A DNA stretch of 64,000 bases from Tethya wilhelma (taxonomy: Eukaryota > Porifera > Demospongiae > Tethyida > Tethyidae), in NCBI GenBank assembly GCA_964030475.1, contig CAXIPT010000004.1:1198951-1262950 (forward strand), read 5' to 3'. The notes under the pieces were generated by a model. That model was not told the DNA's origin. It did no database searches and was given only the letters and a program-made list of their open reading frames with translations. Each line of letters begins with the position of its first letter. The first letter of the stretch is position 1. A program made the translations under genes and the position numbers. This document shows positions 21,583 to 35,177 of the stretch, piece by piece.

Positions 21583-24500
21583 ATATGTCGGAATGAAATG
21601 TGCACCTGCTTTGTGTTGAGTTGCTGTTGTTCACTGAGGATGGAAGATACCCTTCAATATTATTGTAGAGAATATAGACAATAGGCACAGTCTCTCCTGA
21701 ACAAAAACAAAATGACACACAACATATCACATGTCAATTTTGTTAACTGTAGGTTCACTGCAGGTTCTACCAAAGCAATTATGATGAATCGATAAATTCT
21801 ACAAATAATTATTCCTAACCTTCCTGCTTTCCTAGTTGTTGCATCCTCTCTGTGATGTAAGCAGGAGGCACTTGAATCTGAGCAGCAGTGTAGTCGCGAG
21901 TATAGTTGACAAGGTCTTCAGGTTTGGGAAACTTTAATCCTTCAAATTCATTGTCTTCGTTCATTTCGTACTGCTTGGCTGAAATCACTGTAGTATAATA
22001 ATATTATGTTATGAAGAGTTAGTGAAGTCAGCTAGTATGAAATAATATCATTTGTTTCAGCAGCTATTGCTGACCTATTCTTCGTCTTGATAGTCTCATT
22101 GGCTCGTCTTGTGATGTGTTCTGTCTCTGTGCTAGTAGCAGTCCATACCTCTCAGAGGAATCTAGTAGAGCCTCACTACCAACTGATGTATTGGCCTATT
22201 GCATTTGTGAATGATGGAAAGTTTAAATGAGTTAAAGACTGAATAAGATTTGAAGATGAAAGATAGAAAGATTGGAAAGATTTGCAAGTTTTGAGAATTG
22301 AAAGATGAAAGATGGAAAGATGAACTACATGCAATGAATGGTGCATTATAAACTTACAGTTTGAAGTCCCAGCCAACCAGCTGTATTCTCCACCCACAGG
22401 ACATTGTTGAACACATCAACTAGATTCTACAGAAATACACAACGGTTATACAATGTCATTGAGTATCTCAAGTCTTACAGATACTGCTACTTTCAACTAA
22501 CTGAATGAATTATATTATCAATAGGTAGATATAAAACTCAGAACAACAACAACAACACCAAAAAAGAAAACACTTTACCCTAAATTCAAAACAATGAAAC
22601 TATGTACATGTATGTGTGCACATAATATGTATGCTTTTTATCTCTTACCGGGTCGGGATCAGCACCAGTCATATTGACGTTCTCCTCAAACACATTGATG
22701 ATGTTGTTGATGTAGGTGGTGCTGGTGAGAAGATCGTTGGGTAGGAGGGAGTCTTGTCTCGGAGTGGTGGCCTCCACCAACTGCATCGTGAGGGAGGCAC
22801 TCTCAGCTATCACTACCTCAGGGGCAATGTCATCACTGAACAGAGCATCAGCCTAGAAGATAAATTGTACAACACAAATTTAAACTTAGTAACTTTGCTG
22901 AGTAAGATCCATTCATCTTTGTACCAAACATTGAACAGTTTTGATTTTTGGCAACTTAAAATTATCAATTCTCGTGTAAGCATGTAAGCATGAATGCAGA
23001 TCCTGATGCATGCTAGTAGTGTTGTTATAATCTTGCTATAGTTGTATCCATACTTGTGTTTGAATATTCACAAAGGCTGGTGATCGACACTCAGTCACAA
23101 CAGGGATAGTCCAATTTCCATCAATGCCACAATAACGAGTAGCATTACCTGCACATGGCATTTACATACAAGCATTGTTGAAATCATAATGAAAATTATT
23201 GCTATAATTATACAAATTAACACTATACTGCATTGAATGAAATCTTGTCACTTGCCTACGATATCGAGTCCACCGGGGCATCTCTGAGTACTGGTTGTAT
23301 TCCTAAGAGTATTGGGCCACATAATGTCCCACTCTGAGTCAATGCCGAATGGACAACCATCAAATCCTGTAGTCACAATTTGTTCATGTATGTGTGTCAG
23401 TATGATATAAAATTGTGATAGTGCTGAAATTAAGTGCATTGTCTTACCAGTCATAGTGGTACACACATCTTGATTCTGATCAGGATTGATCACAAATGGA
23501 CAATTATCCTATTAAAAAAAAAAGAATTGTGGTTTAACTCAACAAATCCAGCTAGTAATGCAGTCTGACAATAATCTAAACATATGTAATACATTCGCGT
23601 ATGACTATCGAAACAAACAGCTATAGTAAAAATGAAATAAGCACAACAAATCAATAGGTTCGTGCTTGGTAGTATATAGCATGAACCAATCATGCATGCA
23701 TCTATATGGGGACTTAAACAAAAGTCTTACTGGTATACAAAATCTGTCAATGTCTCCCTCGTCAGCATTGGTACAGGCAGGGGAGTCAAGGGCCACATCG
23801 GGATAGCTGTCACCATCGGAGTCCAGGGTACAGCTCCTACCATCACCCACAAATGGAGTAACACACTGTGTAGCAAAAGATAAAGAAAACTCTATTAATA
23901 TTGAGCTTTTTATTCAGAGACTGCAGTCTTCCCCTCAATTCTGTAATGTAGGATGTCCACTTGCATTGTGAGCAAAAATACCCACCCTGAGTTCCACGGA
24001 TTTATCTCATCATCACTCAACCCACCAACCATGCATGCATATACACTAGGTAAATTATAGAATGTTATAATATGCAGTTAGTTTCTAAAGGAAGGCTCAC
24101 ATGTATAGCTACAATCAATGAGCTAGTTTTAAATTCCAAAGTATCTTTACCTCACAGACAGAGTTGTTACAGAGACATGGGCTTTGAGTGACCCCCGAGC
24201 AGAGCTCAATGAAGGCTGCTGAAGTTGTTGATCCTTCGATGACCACATTAGCCTCAGTAGTACAAGGACAAGTGGCTGCATGTGTGTGTGTGTGCACGTG
24301 GGTGGATGCGAGTCTTGGTTATCAAGTGTGTGCACATGTTTGTATGATATCCTACCTGCTGCTGCAATGCCAGTAGACCCTCTGTTTCCATCTCTCACAT
24401 CGTAACCACCAAATGTTGTCAAAATTGATGTAAAGAAATCCAAAAAGTCAAAGATCTCTGCCGACTGCTCACCGGGAGGTTGAGACAGTGTAACTTCAAA

Positions 24501-26037
24501 TACAACAACTATACTAGCAATGTAGGCCGACTGGATCCTAACATTGGAATGGGACACTGAACTTCCATTCAGGATAAGACTCATCTGTATAGAGATGGAA
24601 TACATGTACAGAGACAGTAGCTTGACCACAATGACTATATTAGATGATCAATTTTAATAACTGCTCATATTTGTTAAGTTATCTATGAATATGTATAGTT
24701 TCCGATTAATTTTAAGCATAACTATTTATGTTTGAGTTATAACCATTCACGTTAATTATAGAGTTATTGGAAATTTAGCATATTATGTGTAGTAACCCCA
24801 AAACGTTTCTCTTAAAATCTTTCAACGTTAATTTTAACTCCTTACCTCTCTTTCCAGAGCACTAGTAGTACTCTCATCAAACACTACAATCCCATTCTCG
24901 TCCACTGTTGAACCAGATGGCAGCTCATCAGCATCTAGTGTCAGCCACAGCAGAAGGAAAGGATCGGAATCCTCTACCAGTGTACATGGAGTGACATCAA
25001 TGCTCTCCCACTCTCCTCCATCAAGACAGTTTCGAGTGATAGAAAGACCTGGTCTGAATCTTGGACTGGCCTCAGAGCACTGGAGAGTGACTGAAAAACC
25101 TTCTTCTGTTCTTGGCCAAAAGAATCCTTTGCCAACTTCTTGAGGACAAAAAGCTAAAGAAAACAACACCATGCAGTATTGATATAATCATGACAAAAAT
25201 TATTTTTACTATTAATTTTGCTAGGAATAAAACTTTAACACTATATGGTAGCCCTTTTGTTCAGTGTGAGATATTGAATGAATGAAATTGATATTGCCTA
25301 CCTGTGACCATCAATATGATACTTTCAGCTATCTGTCCACATTCTCCATCTAGGCCTTCTTCTTGACAATCCAGAACTGCAAGAGATAAATCAACACTGA
25401 AACAGAGTGTATTTGCTTAGAAAGATTTACACTATTAAAATCAAAGTTTATTGACTGAAATAATAATACTCTATAACAATCAATCATGCAATAGTATTGC
25501 TAAATTTGGAATGTACAAGGTAAATAAGTTTATAGGGAAATTCTCACGTGGTGTTTGAGCTGTGTATGTCCCAGCATCAGCCAGACTCACCGATGGCAAC
25601 ACACGATTGTAATTTTGAGGAAAATCGGGTGATGTCACGCCAAATGAAATTAGTGAGGATGTACCCTCTTCGTTAGTGAAAATGAAAGTTGCTCTCGGTA
25701 CAGACCAAGTATTTCCGTTGCTGTTTACAGCTATGACAAACTCTAGATTGACAGTATCTCCAACAACAGCATTGATGATTGGTGGTGAGACACTTCTTAG
25801 GTACGGATTGGCTGTAAATATAGAATGAACAGTTCAAACTTTACAGATAATCTTGACAAAAAAAGATTGACTTTAGCCCTCTTACTGGGTGATATTGTGA
25901 TGACATATGGAGGACCAATAAGTTGTGACTGGCAGGTATAAGTTCCTCTTACAAATGGTGATAGAGGTGGACCTTCAAATTCAAGTCTGAAAAATTTGTG
26001 CGTGTGCATGTATGATTGTGTGTATATATGCGTGTGT

Positions 26038-26088
<51 letters not shown>

Positions 26089-29000
26089 TTTATTCGCTAT
26101 ACGCACTCTGTAGTATAATTCGAAGTGAATACTTGTTTGTTCGATCCCTCACACGTCACTGCCCCATTCTCATCTCTCAACATAAGATTATCAGTGCTCC
26201 ACAATGGAAGATGATTTCCCTGAGTTGTGCTACACTCAACTACGATGGGATCTGGTGATACACCACTTGATGTGGGCACTTCTCCACCAACCGAACGCTT
26301 GTCCATGGGACTGAACGGAAGTAGGGTGGATTCTGAGTCTATAATGGTGATGACCGTGTTGTTGAAGATGGTCCTACCATCCAGGTATTGAACTTGAATA
26401 GTTTCTGCAAGGATAATCCATGGAATTGAAAGTAAAGACAACAGTAAAACTGATATTGCTTGGGGCTAAAAGTTAGTGTTGTGTTTATCTTGTAAAGTTC
26501 TATACTGCAAGCATCACACTTGCTTGACTGAAAGCTAGTGCATGTGATCAAAATATTAAACATTAGCCTATTTGGCCCAGATATCACTGAGCTCTGTGAC
26601 ATACTTGAATGCATGTAATAATAATACCATTTTGAACAGCAACCTCCACCGTGTTGGGATCATAAGCATCAGTATTATCTCCATTCTTGAATCCACAGAT
26701 GAACGTAGCAGAACCCACAAGTGAGGGCAGTAATGGCTCCTCACTCTGTCTCCTTGCTCGAGCTGGGAACTCACCATCATTGGGTGGAGGGAGCAACACA
26801 CGAGTCTGAATGAAAGACGTGTTGAACGTGACCGTGTGGTTGAGTCCAGGTGGTGAGAAAAAGAAAAGTCCCTCGGGAAAATCTTCGAGTGGAATTAGAG
26901 GATTCTCAAGATCAATTCCCCTTCTGCATAGCAAAAAGAGTTCACAAACACTGTTACATTTTATGTGTAAAAACGAAAGTGAAACTACACACTTTCAACA
27001 AAGTGACAATCTGTACTACTACAAAGTGTCCTCAAAAACTGTTTACATCATTTTTTTAAACACACCTGTGCATGTGAATAATAATGCATGTATAACTATA
27101 GGATCTCATGGCATGCTTGTGTATGATGAAAACTACATTCTACTGATTGACTGACTTACACAAGTAGTCTCCATAATATCGGCGCTCGTGTATCATTGGG
27201 AGTACATCGCAGGCTGACATTCTGTCCTACCAGACCGTACACAACAAATTCGTAATCAACCAAAAATGGCTCTGTCGAAAATTAGCAAAGAGAATAGAAT
27301 TATTCAAAGTGCTAGGTCTAAGTCAATTATGTCTATATTATAACAAAAATACAAATAATTAAAAAATACCAGTAACGCGAACTTCAACTTCATTAGAAAA
27401 GTTCCTTCCGCTAGCTTTATGAGTACCTATGCATTTCACAATAAGCATACATACAAGAAGTAAACAGCAGAGTTATTCATTTTGCTTGACTTAAACAATC
27501 AATTAATTCAAACTTGAGATCTTCTTACCATTCAGCTGATATGTGCCATCTTGGTTACCAAGCTCAGCTGTAAACATGTATGTGAGTTCATTTCCAAATG
27601 TAACAGTAGATCCACTTATCAACACTCTATCAGGAAGCGTCTCTACGCAAGGAATAAACTTGAAAACGTATGTAAAACCAGATCCGTGGTTTGTATAACC
27701 AACAGACATATCAGCATGGAGCACAGAGAGCCTGACAACATAGCCAATCGGTACTTCGATAAACTCTGGTGTTGTACTCATCCAGAATGGATCGATATTG
27801 GTAGCAAGAACTTGAACGAAAAAGTTTGAAGTTCTAGAACGACAGGTATACGTGCCACACGTTTCATTGCCGATCGGATTTATAGCGAGGAGAGTGTCTT
27901 GAACTCTAGCTCCTAATGTTGTGATTCCGAGATTTGAAAGTGATGTAACTGATTCAGGACTGATGTAGCCATCTTCTAGTATCATCACGTTTGCTGCTTC
28001 CCAAATAAGGTCGTTGTGTTCTTCAGTGCTGTAGCATCGTAGAAAGAGTACTTCATTTCCTCCCGGATGGATGTTTGAGAAGGAATTGATGACGGCATTA
28101 GAAGAGATTTCCATGTCATTGTTTACAATAGAGATTGGAGCTGGAATAATAAAGATAAGAGAAAAAGATTAGGAATGAAAGTCTGTACTTTATAATGCAC
28201 AGCATGCATGAAACATAAAACTGAATAATAATTATTTGAAATAATTCGCTAATGCAGTTGGTAGTTTACATGCAAAAGAAACTTTCCAATAGAAAAAGGA
28301 TGAAGTAGTAACATGTCACCATTCACATATAGCAAGATATAGCTTAATTGTACAATCGTGCCATCATACCTTGAATGAATCTCACAGTAACATTCTGCGG
28401 TGCCACCTCCTCACCATCAGGAAGCTCAACATTCACCAGATCGCACACAAACACCTCAGTCCTGCTGGGAGCACTGCTCTCCACATACTCAATGGGGAAA
28501 CTGAGAATGTGATTTGAGCCTCTCGGTGAAAGTTGCACCTGATAGTCACTAGGAAGGCTCCCGTAGATTCCCGTTGGAAATGTTCTCCAACGAACGGGGG
28601 CAGTTGGATCGGAAGGGGTGCAGTTCACTTGTGGACGGATGTTACCAACCAGTCGACCACCATCGTATTGGTAGACCAGCACATCAGGTGATATGGTAAG
28701 GGTGGGTACTATAAGTGAAAGATTTTATATCACTTAAGTAGTTATTATCTCGTTTTTATAGTTTTGAATATTCTTGTGCCACTAGCTGGCACATACACAA
28801 AATGCAAGACTATACATGTATGTAAGTGAAAGATTTTGAAATCAGAATCTTACATTACTTTGAATAACTATGATTGTATGCATATGCAAATTTTTTTGCT
28901 GTTTTGAATATGCATTGTGAGGCACTGGCATATTATATAAAAAGCGTGAACACGTGAACTTGGGAATTTCATACTTACTTCTAACAGTAATGTTCACTTT

Positions 29001-29831
29001 TCCTCCACACATGAGGGTCCTCTGGCTACCATCTTCATCTGGTACGGCAGTTCTTCGTCTACGAGATGGAGTGACGATATCGAAGCACAACACGTACGTA
29101 CCACTCAACGAAGGACTAGCATTAGTGAAGGAGACGTCAACTGTTGATGCTTCTTCACCAGTGGTAGGGACGAATCTTGGGAGGGGAGCATTTGGAGAGA
29201 CGACATGATCAAGAGGGTAGAAGTTGAAGGACGAAATGGAGGGAACAAACAGGTCGAATACATTGAAGATAAACAAGATTCGAGCACCCAATGAGACATT
29301 GAGGGAGGCTGATGGGAAAGCATTGTAAATACCTACATGATTATTAAAAGAATACAAAATGCATTCAATCACTGACTGAAGTGAACAATTTGATAAAATT
29401 ATAAGTCAAACAGTAAGTCAACAATAAATACATTGATTCTATTATCGCAAAAAACATAATGCTTTGTGAACTTGATGTCTATTTAAGCTTACCATTTCTT
29501 CTTGTATTGAGGATCAACTGTCTATTAGAGGCAGTGGACCGCACAGTAGTACCATTGCTGTTATTGGCAACTATTAAAAGCGAGTAGGTCGTACTGGCAT
29601 TGAGTCCTTCAATAATGGTCCTATAGACAACATTGGTGGCTGAAAGGTTAGTAGTTCCACTGACAATTTCACTGGTGAATATTGGTGTGAATATTTCACT
29701 TCGTTCTTGATATCTGACATAGTAGGTCTCGGGTGTGTAGGCTATTGAAGTGACACACCACTCGATGATGGCTAGTTCATGGGACACTCCGAAAATGTAG
29801 AAATCATCGACTGGATTTGGTGGGATGAAAC

Positions 29832-29908
<77 letters not shown>

Positions 29909-32900
29909 TATTCATAAAATTAATTATGATTAAACTTCTACCAACAGATCTTAAAACTAGACTAGAAAATTTATAAACTTACCAAATTTGAGTAACATTC
30001 TGCTCACTAGTTCACTAATGGTGCTGTCCTCCGCCATGATCGCAGCACACACACGGGTCNTTTTTTTTTTTTTTTTTTTTTTGGCAAGTGTCTAATCGTC
30101 AGTGAACTTGAAATGATACCTGAAAGTGTGCTTAAATAATCATCATTTTTATGGTTACTTGTGTACCAATTGTAATTTTCGATAACATTAACATTAATAT
30201 AATACATATATGTCATGCTCACATTTCAATTTACATAATTATAAACACCTTGAGCAATTTTCATAACTTTTTTATCAGAAATCATTATTAATTTTTATTT
30301 GTTGTAATCCCAAAGTTTTTTTGTGTGACATTACAAGAAACATTGGGAAGAAAATTGAACAATTATTCTACTGATCAACTGGTAAACAAGACAAAAATGC
30401 ATAAAAAGTATTGTTCACTGAAACTATTATATATATTAAAAAGTATAGAGCAATAAATTAAGTGTGACAATTGAAAACAACTCTATAGCATTCATGTAAC
30501 TAGCAGTATATAATCGTTGTCATTAGTGACATTAATCAGTTAACATGTGCATGGTGTAAAGAAAGTACAGAATGGCCATACAACAAATTGTGAATTAAGG
30601 CATTAATTTTAGTCATTTTAAATGATTTTGATGTCTGAACCATGGATGGAATTTTATAAAGAACTTAAGAACTTTGAGTAATGTTAATCCAGTGGCAGCA
30701 TAATTATAACTTTGCAACGGACTATCATACGTACGGTAGTATGTATAGTAGGAATGGGCCGAATGTCCCATAGGCACAATACAAAATGTTTATGATCATA
30801 AAAATTTAACCAAACAAAATTGAGTCTTCAAACTTGCTCAGAGGCTCTCACTGACAGATTATCAACTGCATGCAAGGCCTAAAACTCACAGAAACTTTTC
30901 TCTGCACTCGTAGAGAGAGCTGGTGGGAAGCCACAATAATGCCATTTTTGTTCTGCTAACTTACGTACGTACTTACTTCCTAACTGACTTACTTGAAAAG
31001 CATTTCCAGAGAACCAGAATGCGCTGAGCCAACTCTGACAGCACAAAGTAAGTTCTTTTCATAGGTACTACATTCCTTGATACTCGTTTTAATCACAAAT
31101 AAGCCTAAACAAAAACTAGAAAGCTTTGAAACTGAGAGTATAAATTCATGTACTTGAATGTAGCCATCTTCTTGTAGAGTTCAAAGGTCATTGATTATCC
31201 ACGTGGCATTATTATGCGCATGCGCATTAGCTACCCTAGCAGCCAATCATACGTACGGTAGTACGTATAGTAGGAATGGGCCACATGTCTCATAGACCCA
31301 ATACAAAATGTTTATCATCATAAAAATCTAACAAAACAAAGTTAAGCCCTCAAACTTGCTCAAAGGCTCTCCCCAACAGATTACCAACTGCATGCAAGGC
31401 CTGAAACTCACAGAAACTTCCCTGGGAACTCGTAGAGAGCGCTAGTGGGAAGCCACAACAGTGCCATTTTTGTTCTCCTAACGTACTTACTTACGTACGT
31501 ACTAACTGACTTACTTGAACACGGTTTCCAGAGAACCAAAGAGTGTGGAGCCAACTTTGACAGCACTAGGTAAGTCCTTTTCAAGGGAACTGCGTTCCTT
31601 GATACTCGTTTTCATCGCAAATAAGCCTAAACAAAAACTAGAAAACTTTAAAACTTAGCATATAAATTCATGTACTTCAACGTACATGGTAGCAATCTTC
31701 CTGTAGGTAGAGTTCAAAGGTCATTCATTATCTATCCACGTGGCATTGAACGTGCATGCGTATTAGTTACTCTAGCATTACAATGCATGTAGCTGCTATA
31801 TACTCAAGCTTTTTGTAGAGACTAACCAGTCTCTAACAGTCTTCACACTGTAGTGTTGAAAAAAGTGAATGAACAAGTAGCAAAAATTTCAAAAAAAATA
31901 AGCAGTGTAGGAATGGGCAGTGCTGTAAAAAGTACTGGAACAAGGCAAGTCTCAATTTCGGGCACATGACTACTTCATTTTTTTGTGTTCAAGTCTTGGC
32001 CAATATAATCTAATCATGCCTGCTTTACTTCATTCCACTATTTAGCCAAGTGATAAGATTTGCAGGGATTTGAACCATTAGTATGTGATACTGCTGCTGA
32101 TAAATTCATCTATGGATAATCTGGAACCATTTATGACAATCAAAAATGAAAATGAAGTAGTCATGTGCCCGAAATTGAGACATGCCTTGTTCCAGTACTT
32201 TTTACAGCACTGCCCATTCCTACACTGCTTATTTTTTTGAAATTTTTGCTACTTGTATAGTTTAAAGTAAATGTATTGTGGATCTGGTTATTTAGTCTAC
32301 AATTTATCATAATATTTCAATTCAATGACATGATAAATTAGTCGATAGTAACATTGATATTATTGATAATTGATATGAATTGTTTACTGTATGATTTTGT
32401 GAGACATTCTTAGGTATATGAAGTAGAGAATTATGATAAAGTTTTAAGAAGTAATTGCAGACTGTTTACAAATCTAAATAAGAAAGATACTTGTTAGTCA
32501 TGTGAATTAAGATGATAATAATAGCCTAAGGTTTACAAACAAGAATTGAATCACATGACTTAAAATTGCTGTTATATTTACCGAGTAACACTGATCCCAA
32601 AGTTTACTGTTTATAATCTAAATGAAATTATAAAAATTGGGAAAGCTGCACACAAGAATACAATAATAATGGCACAAATGAAATAATGACAACATCAAAA
32701 CAATAATAGTAAAATTAATAATGAGAGTATAACCAAAGAAACAAGATGTGTGATTGATGTAAATTATGGGGANGTGTGTGTGTGTGTGTATGCTGCGTGT
32801 GTGGGACAACAAGTGTGCACGTGCTGTATGTTGAAAGACCTAGACATCATACAAGTTAATATAAAGTGTTTTCTAAACAGTTACTCTATCCCAATTGCAT

Positions 32901-35131
32901 ACCATTGATTGATATCTGAGTGGTGTTTCTCTCTCTAGCTATCAACACTGACTCCACTTCGATCCCACTTCCATTCACTCTGACATAGGACACGTCACCA
33001 ACACACCTTCTTGTCAAAGTTGCTGGTCCATTTATGGTCACTGCCTCGGTCAACATGCTGGAATACACATTACTATCTTTCGTTTGAACGGCAGGAAAAT
33101 TGGTAATGTTTATGGTTCTATTTTGTGTAAGGGTGTTTCCAGTATGTCCATCTTCCCAAAAGATGTTCACTCGTAAACCAGTTACATCTCTAGGTAGACT
33201 GACACTGCAGGTGATGGTGTAAGAGTTGTAGGGAGCAACATCAGCAATGGTGATGTTCCTTGGAGTGGTTGTAACGGAAACAGATGGTGCTACATGCATG
33301 AGCAGAACAATTTAAATATGAAAAAAATATACAATCTTAGATAATTTTTACGAAGAATCCTACATGCATAGAGTACTTCAAATTTTGGTACTGTTTGTGA
33401 ATGAGTATAATGCTTGTAAACATGTTATTGAGGTATATTGTGAAAGTGTACAGAGTATGAAATTTACTCTTGGACTAGTGTCCATAGACCGAAAATTTTT
33501 CAATACATACCCAATCTATATTCCGTGACCTCTTACATGAGGAATCTACCTACTGTATTGCTGGAAAGTTTTGCGGGGTTAATTTTCATGGAAGTCTCTC
33601 ATCAAAATTTTTTGTCTTTTTGACTTTTGCAGATGAGCTGTGTGAACACCATACGTATAATACGCTATGTAGAATTTTGCGGATAAAAACTTTCGTGGAT
33701 GGATCGTGATCCGCGAATACTGCATAAGTTAAACCCTACAAAACTTTCCTTCTACAATAATATCATGGTATCATCATAATCAATTTAAGTCTTACTTTGT
33801 GGAGCTACTGCAAGTGAAGCCATTCCATAGTTACTAGCTGTGATCAAATCATTATCAATTCCAGAAGACAGTCGACTGCGACAACTCAACGTCATGCTTC
33901 TTACAAGAGGATCATACACAAGAGGCTGTGTTGAAAACACGGCAGGTGTTATAGCAGTAAGGTTGGTAGCAATGAATGTATTGACAACTAGTTCATCATT
34001 TTCAAAGTAATGCACAGTCCATTCTATGGTAGGGATGATGTCAATATCAACAGATAAATCAGCACCAATGGTACATATGAACGATTCTGTTTCTCCAATA
34101 TTGTAGGTGGAAGATTGAGATTGAGATGAGATGAAGACCGAAGGATCGGATACTGACAGAGAAAGTGAGAAAATGTGAGTACACAAATTCAAGTGAGTAT
34201 AGTTTGAACAACACTAAAATCCATCTGGTTTGAGAATGTCTCTAGAAAAAATTAAATAACTTTCTAAATATCCAAATGATTTCAAGCACCATTGGAAAGT
34301 GCTTGTTCTTTTCATTGTTTTGATTGCATTTCCAGCTTCCTACACCCTACCAGTTAAAAGTTAGCTATTTTGTACCAAAAGAAAAGTATTGCCTGAACTC
34401 ATTATTGAGTCACTTCCGATGGCATTCTCAAACCAGATGGACTTTAACACTCTTACTTTGCACAGTGATGGCAACTTCAGCCTGCTGTACTATAGTGCCT
34501 TGAGCTACAGTCATAACTGTAGGTCGACAGCCGTACACACCAGCCTGGGAGGTAAGGATGGAGGTGATAATCAGCCCACCCATGACTCCATTTTCAATCG
34601 AAAAAGGTTCAGCGAGAACAAAGCCTGTCGATTGATCAGTGATCTCTGAACCTACATATGCAGTAAAGAATATAAATTGAAAAATACGATTGCAAGAGAA
34701 AGATCGAGTCAAGCAGATTCACCACATCATATACAGTACAGTAGTTTTTGTTGAGAACTGAAATGATAATAATTTATATCAATTAACATCCATGCATGAC
34801 GTGGGTGTTAGTTTATAGATGGCTCACATTGAAAAGATCGACCAAAATTTTGATGGAAAAAGGGCAATAACTAATACTGATTCTGAGTTGCATGCATCTA
34901 ATCCTTCATATGATACTTAATGATTCATCAAGCAAACAATTGATTTTCATTAGCTAGTACCAAAGTGCCCAAATGGTTTTAAAATGTATTGTATACCATT
35001 TGTGTTGAACCACTGAAAGGTAATTGGTGCACTGAGTCCTCCTGTGTACATTACACTGCAAAGAAGTGTGACAGAGCTTCCACTCCTTACTGTGGTGTTG
35101 GAGGCAGAGGCCATGAATACTGGGGGAAGAG

Positions 35132-35177
<46 letters not shown>

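Larger units (their letters stand above)
30061..32772. other. misplaced, reverse-complemented allelic contig of the 40.2-41.4 kb intergenic region
   Basis: The piece lies exactly between two single Ns (30,060 and 32,773). Its left part (30,061-30,730) is the reverse complement of about 41,379-40,713, and its right part (32,258-32,772) is the reverse complement of about 40,712-40,206, with only scattered differences. Both carry the homopolymer next to GGCAAGTGTCTAATCGTCAG. It differs from the 40-41 kb version by 1.5 kb of extra repeat DNA at a TA. It has no exon of the surrounding receptor. It is best read as the second haplotype of the array intergenic region, scaffolded into the wrong gap. 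Confidence 0.9.

Noticed and set aside
30007..30222. Small ORF on the minus strand also found at 41,220 on the plus strand
   Set aside because: It is the same intergenic sequence seen twice through the misplaced contig; there is no gene-like composition.
33550..33730. Another full MITE like that at 5381
   Set aside because: Similar phrases (cggggttaattttcat; ttcgtggatggatcg) are present, but I could not find matching termini, so it is mentioned only as a possible decayed relative.
20063..35176. ORFs made of His-Thr or Cys-Val runs
   Set aside because: They are frames through CA/GT microsatellites in introns.
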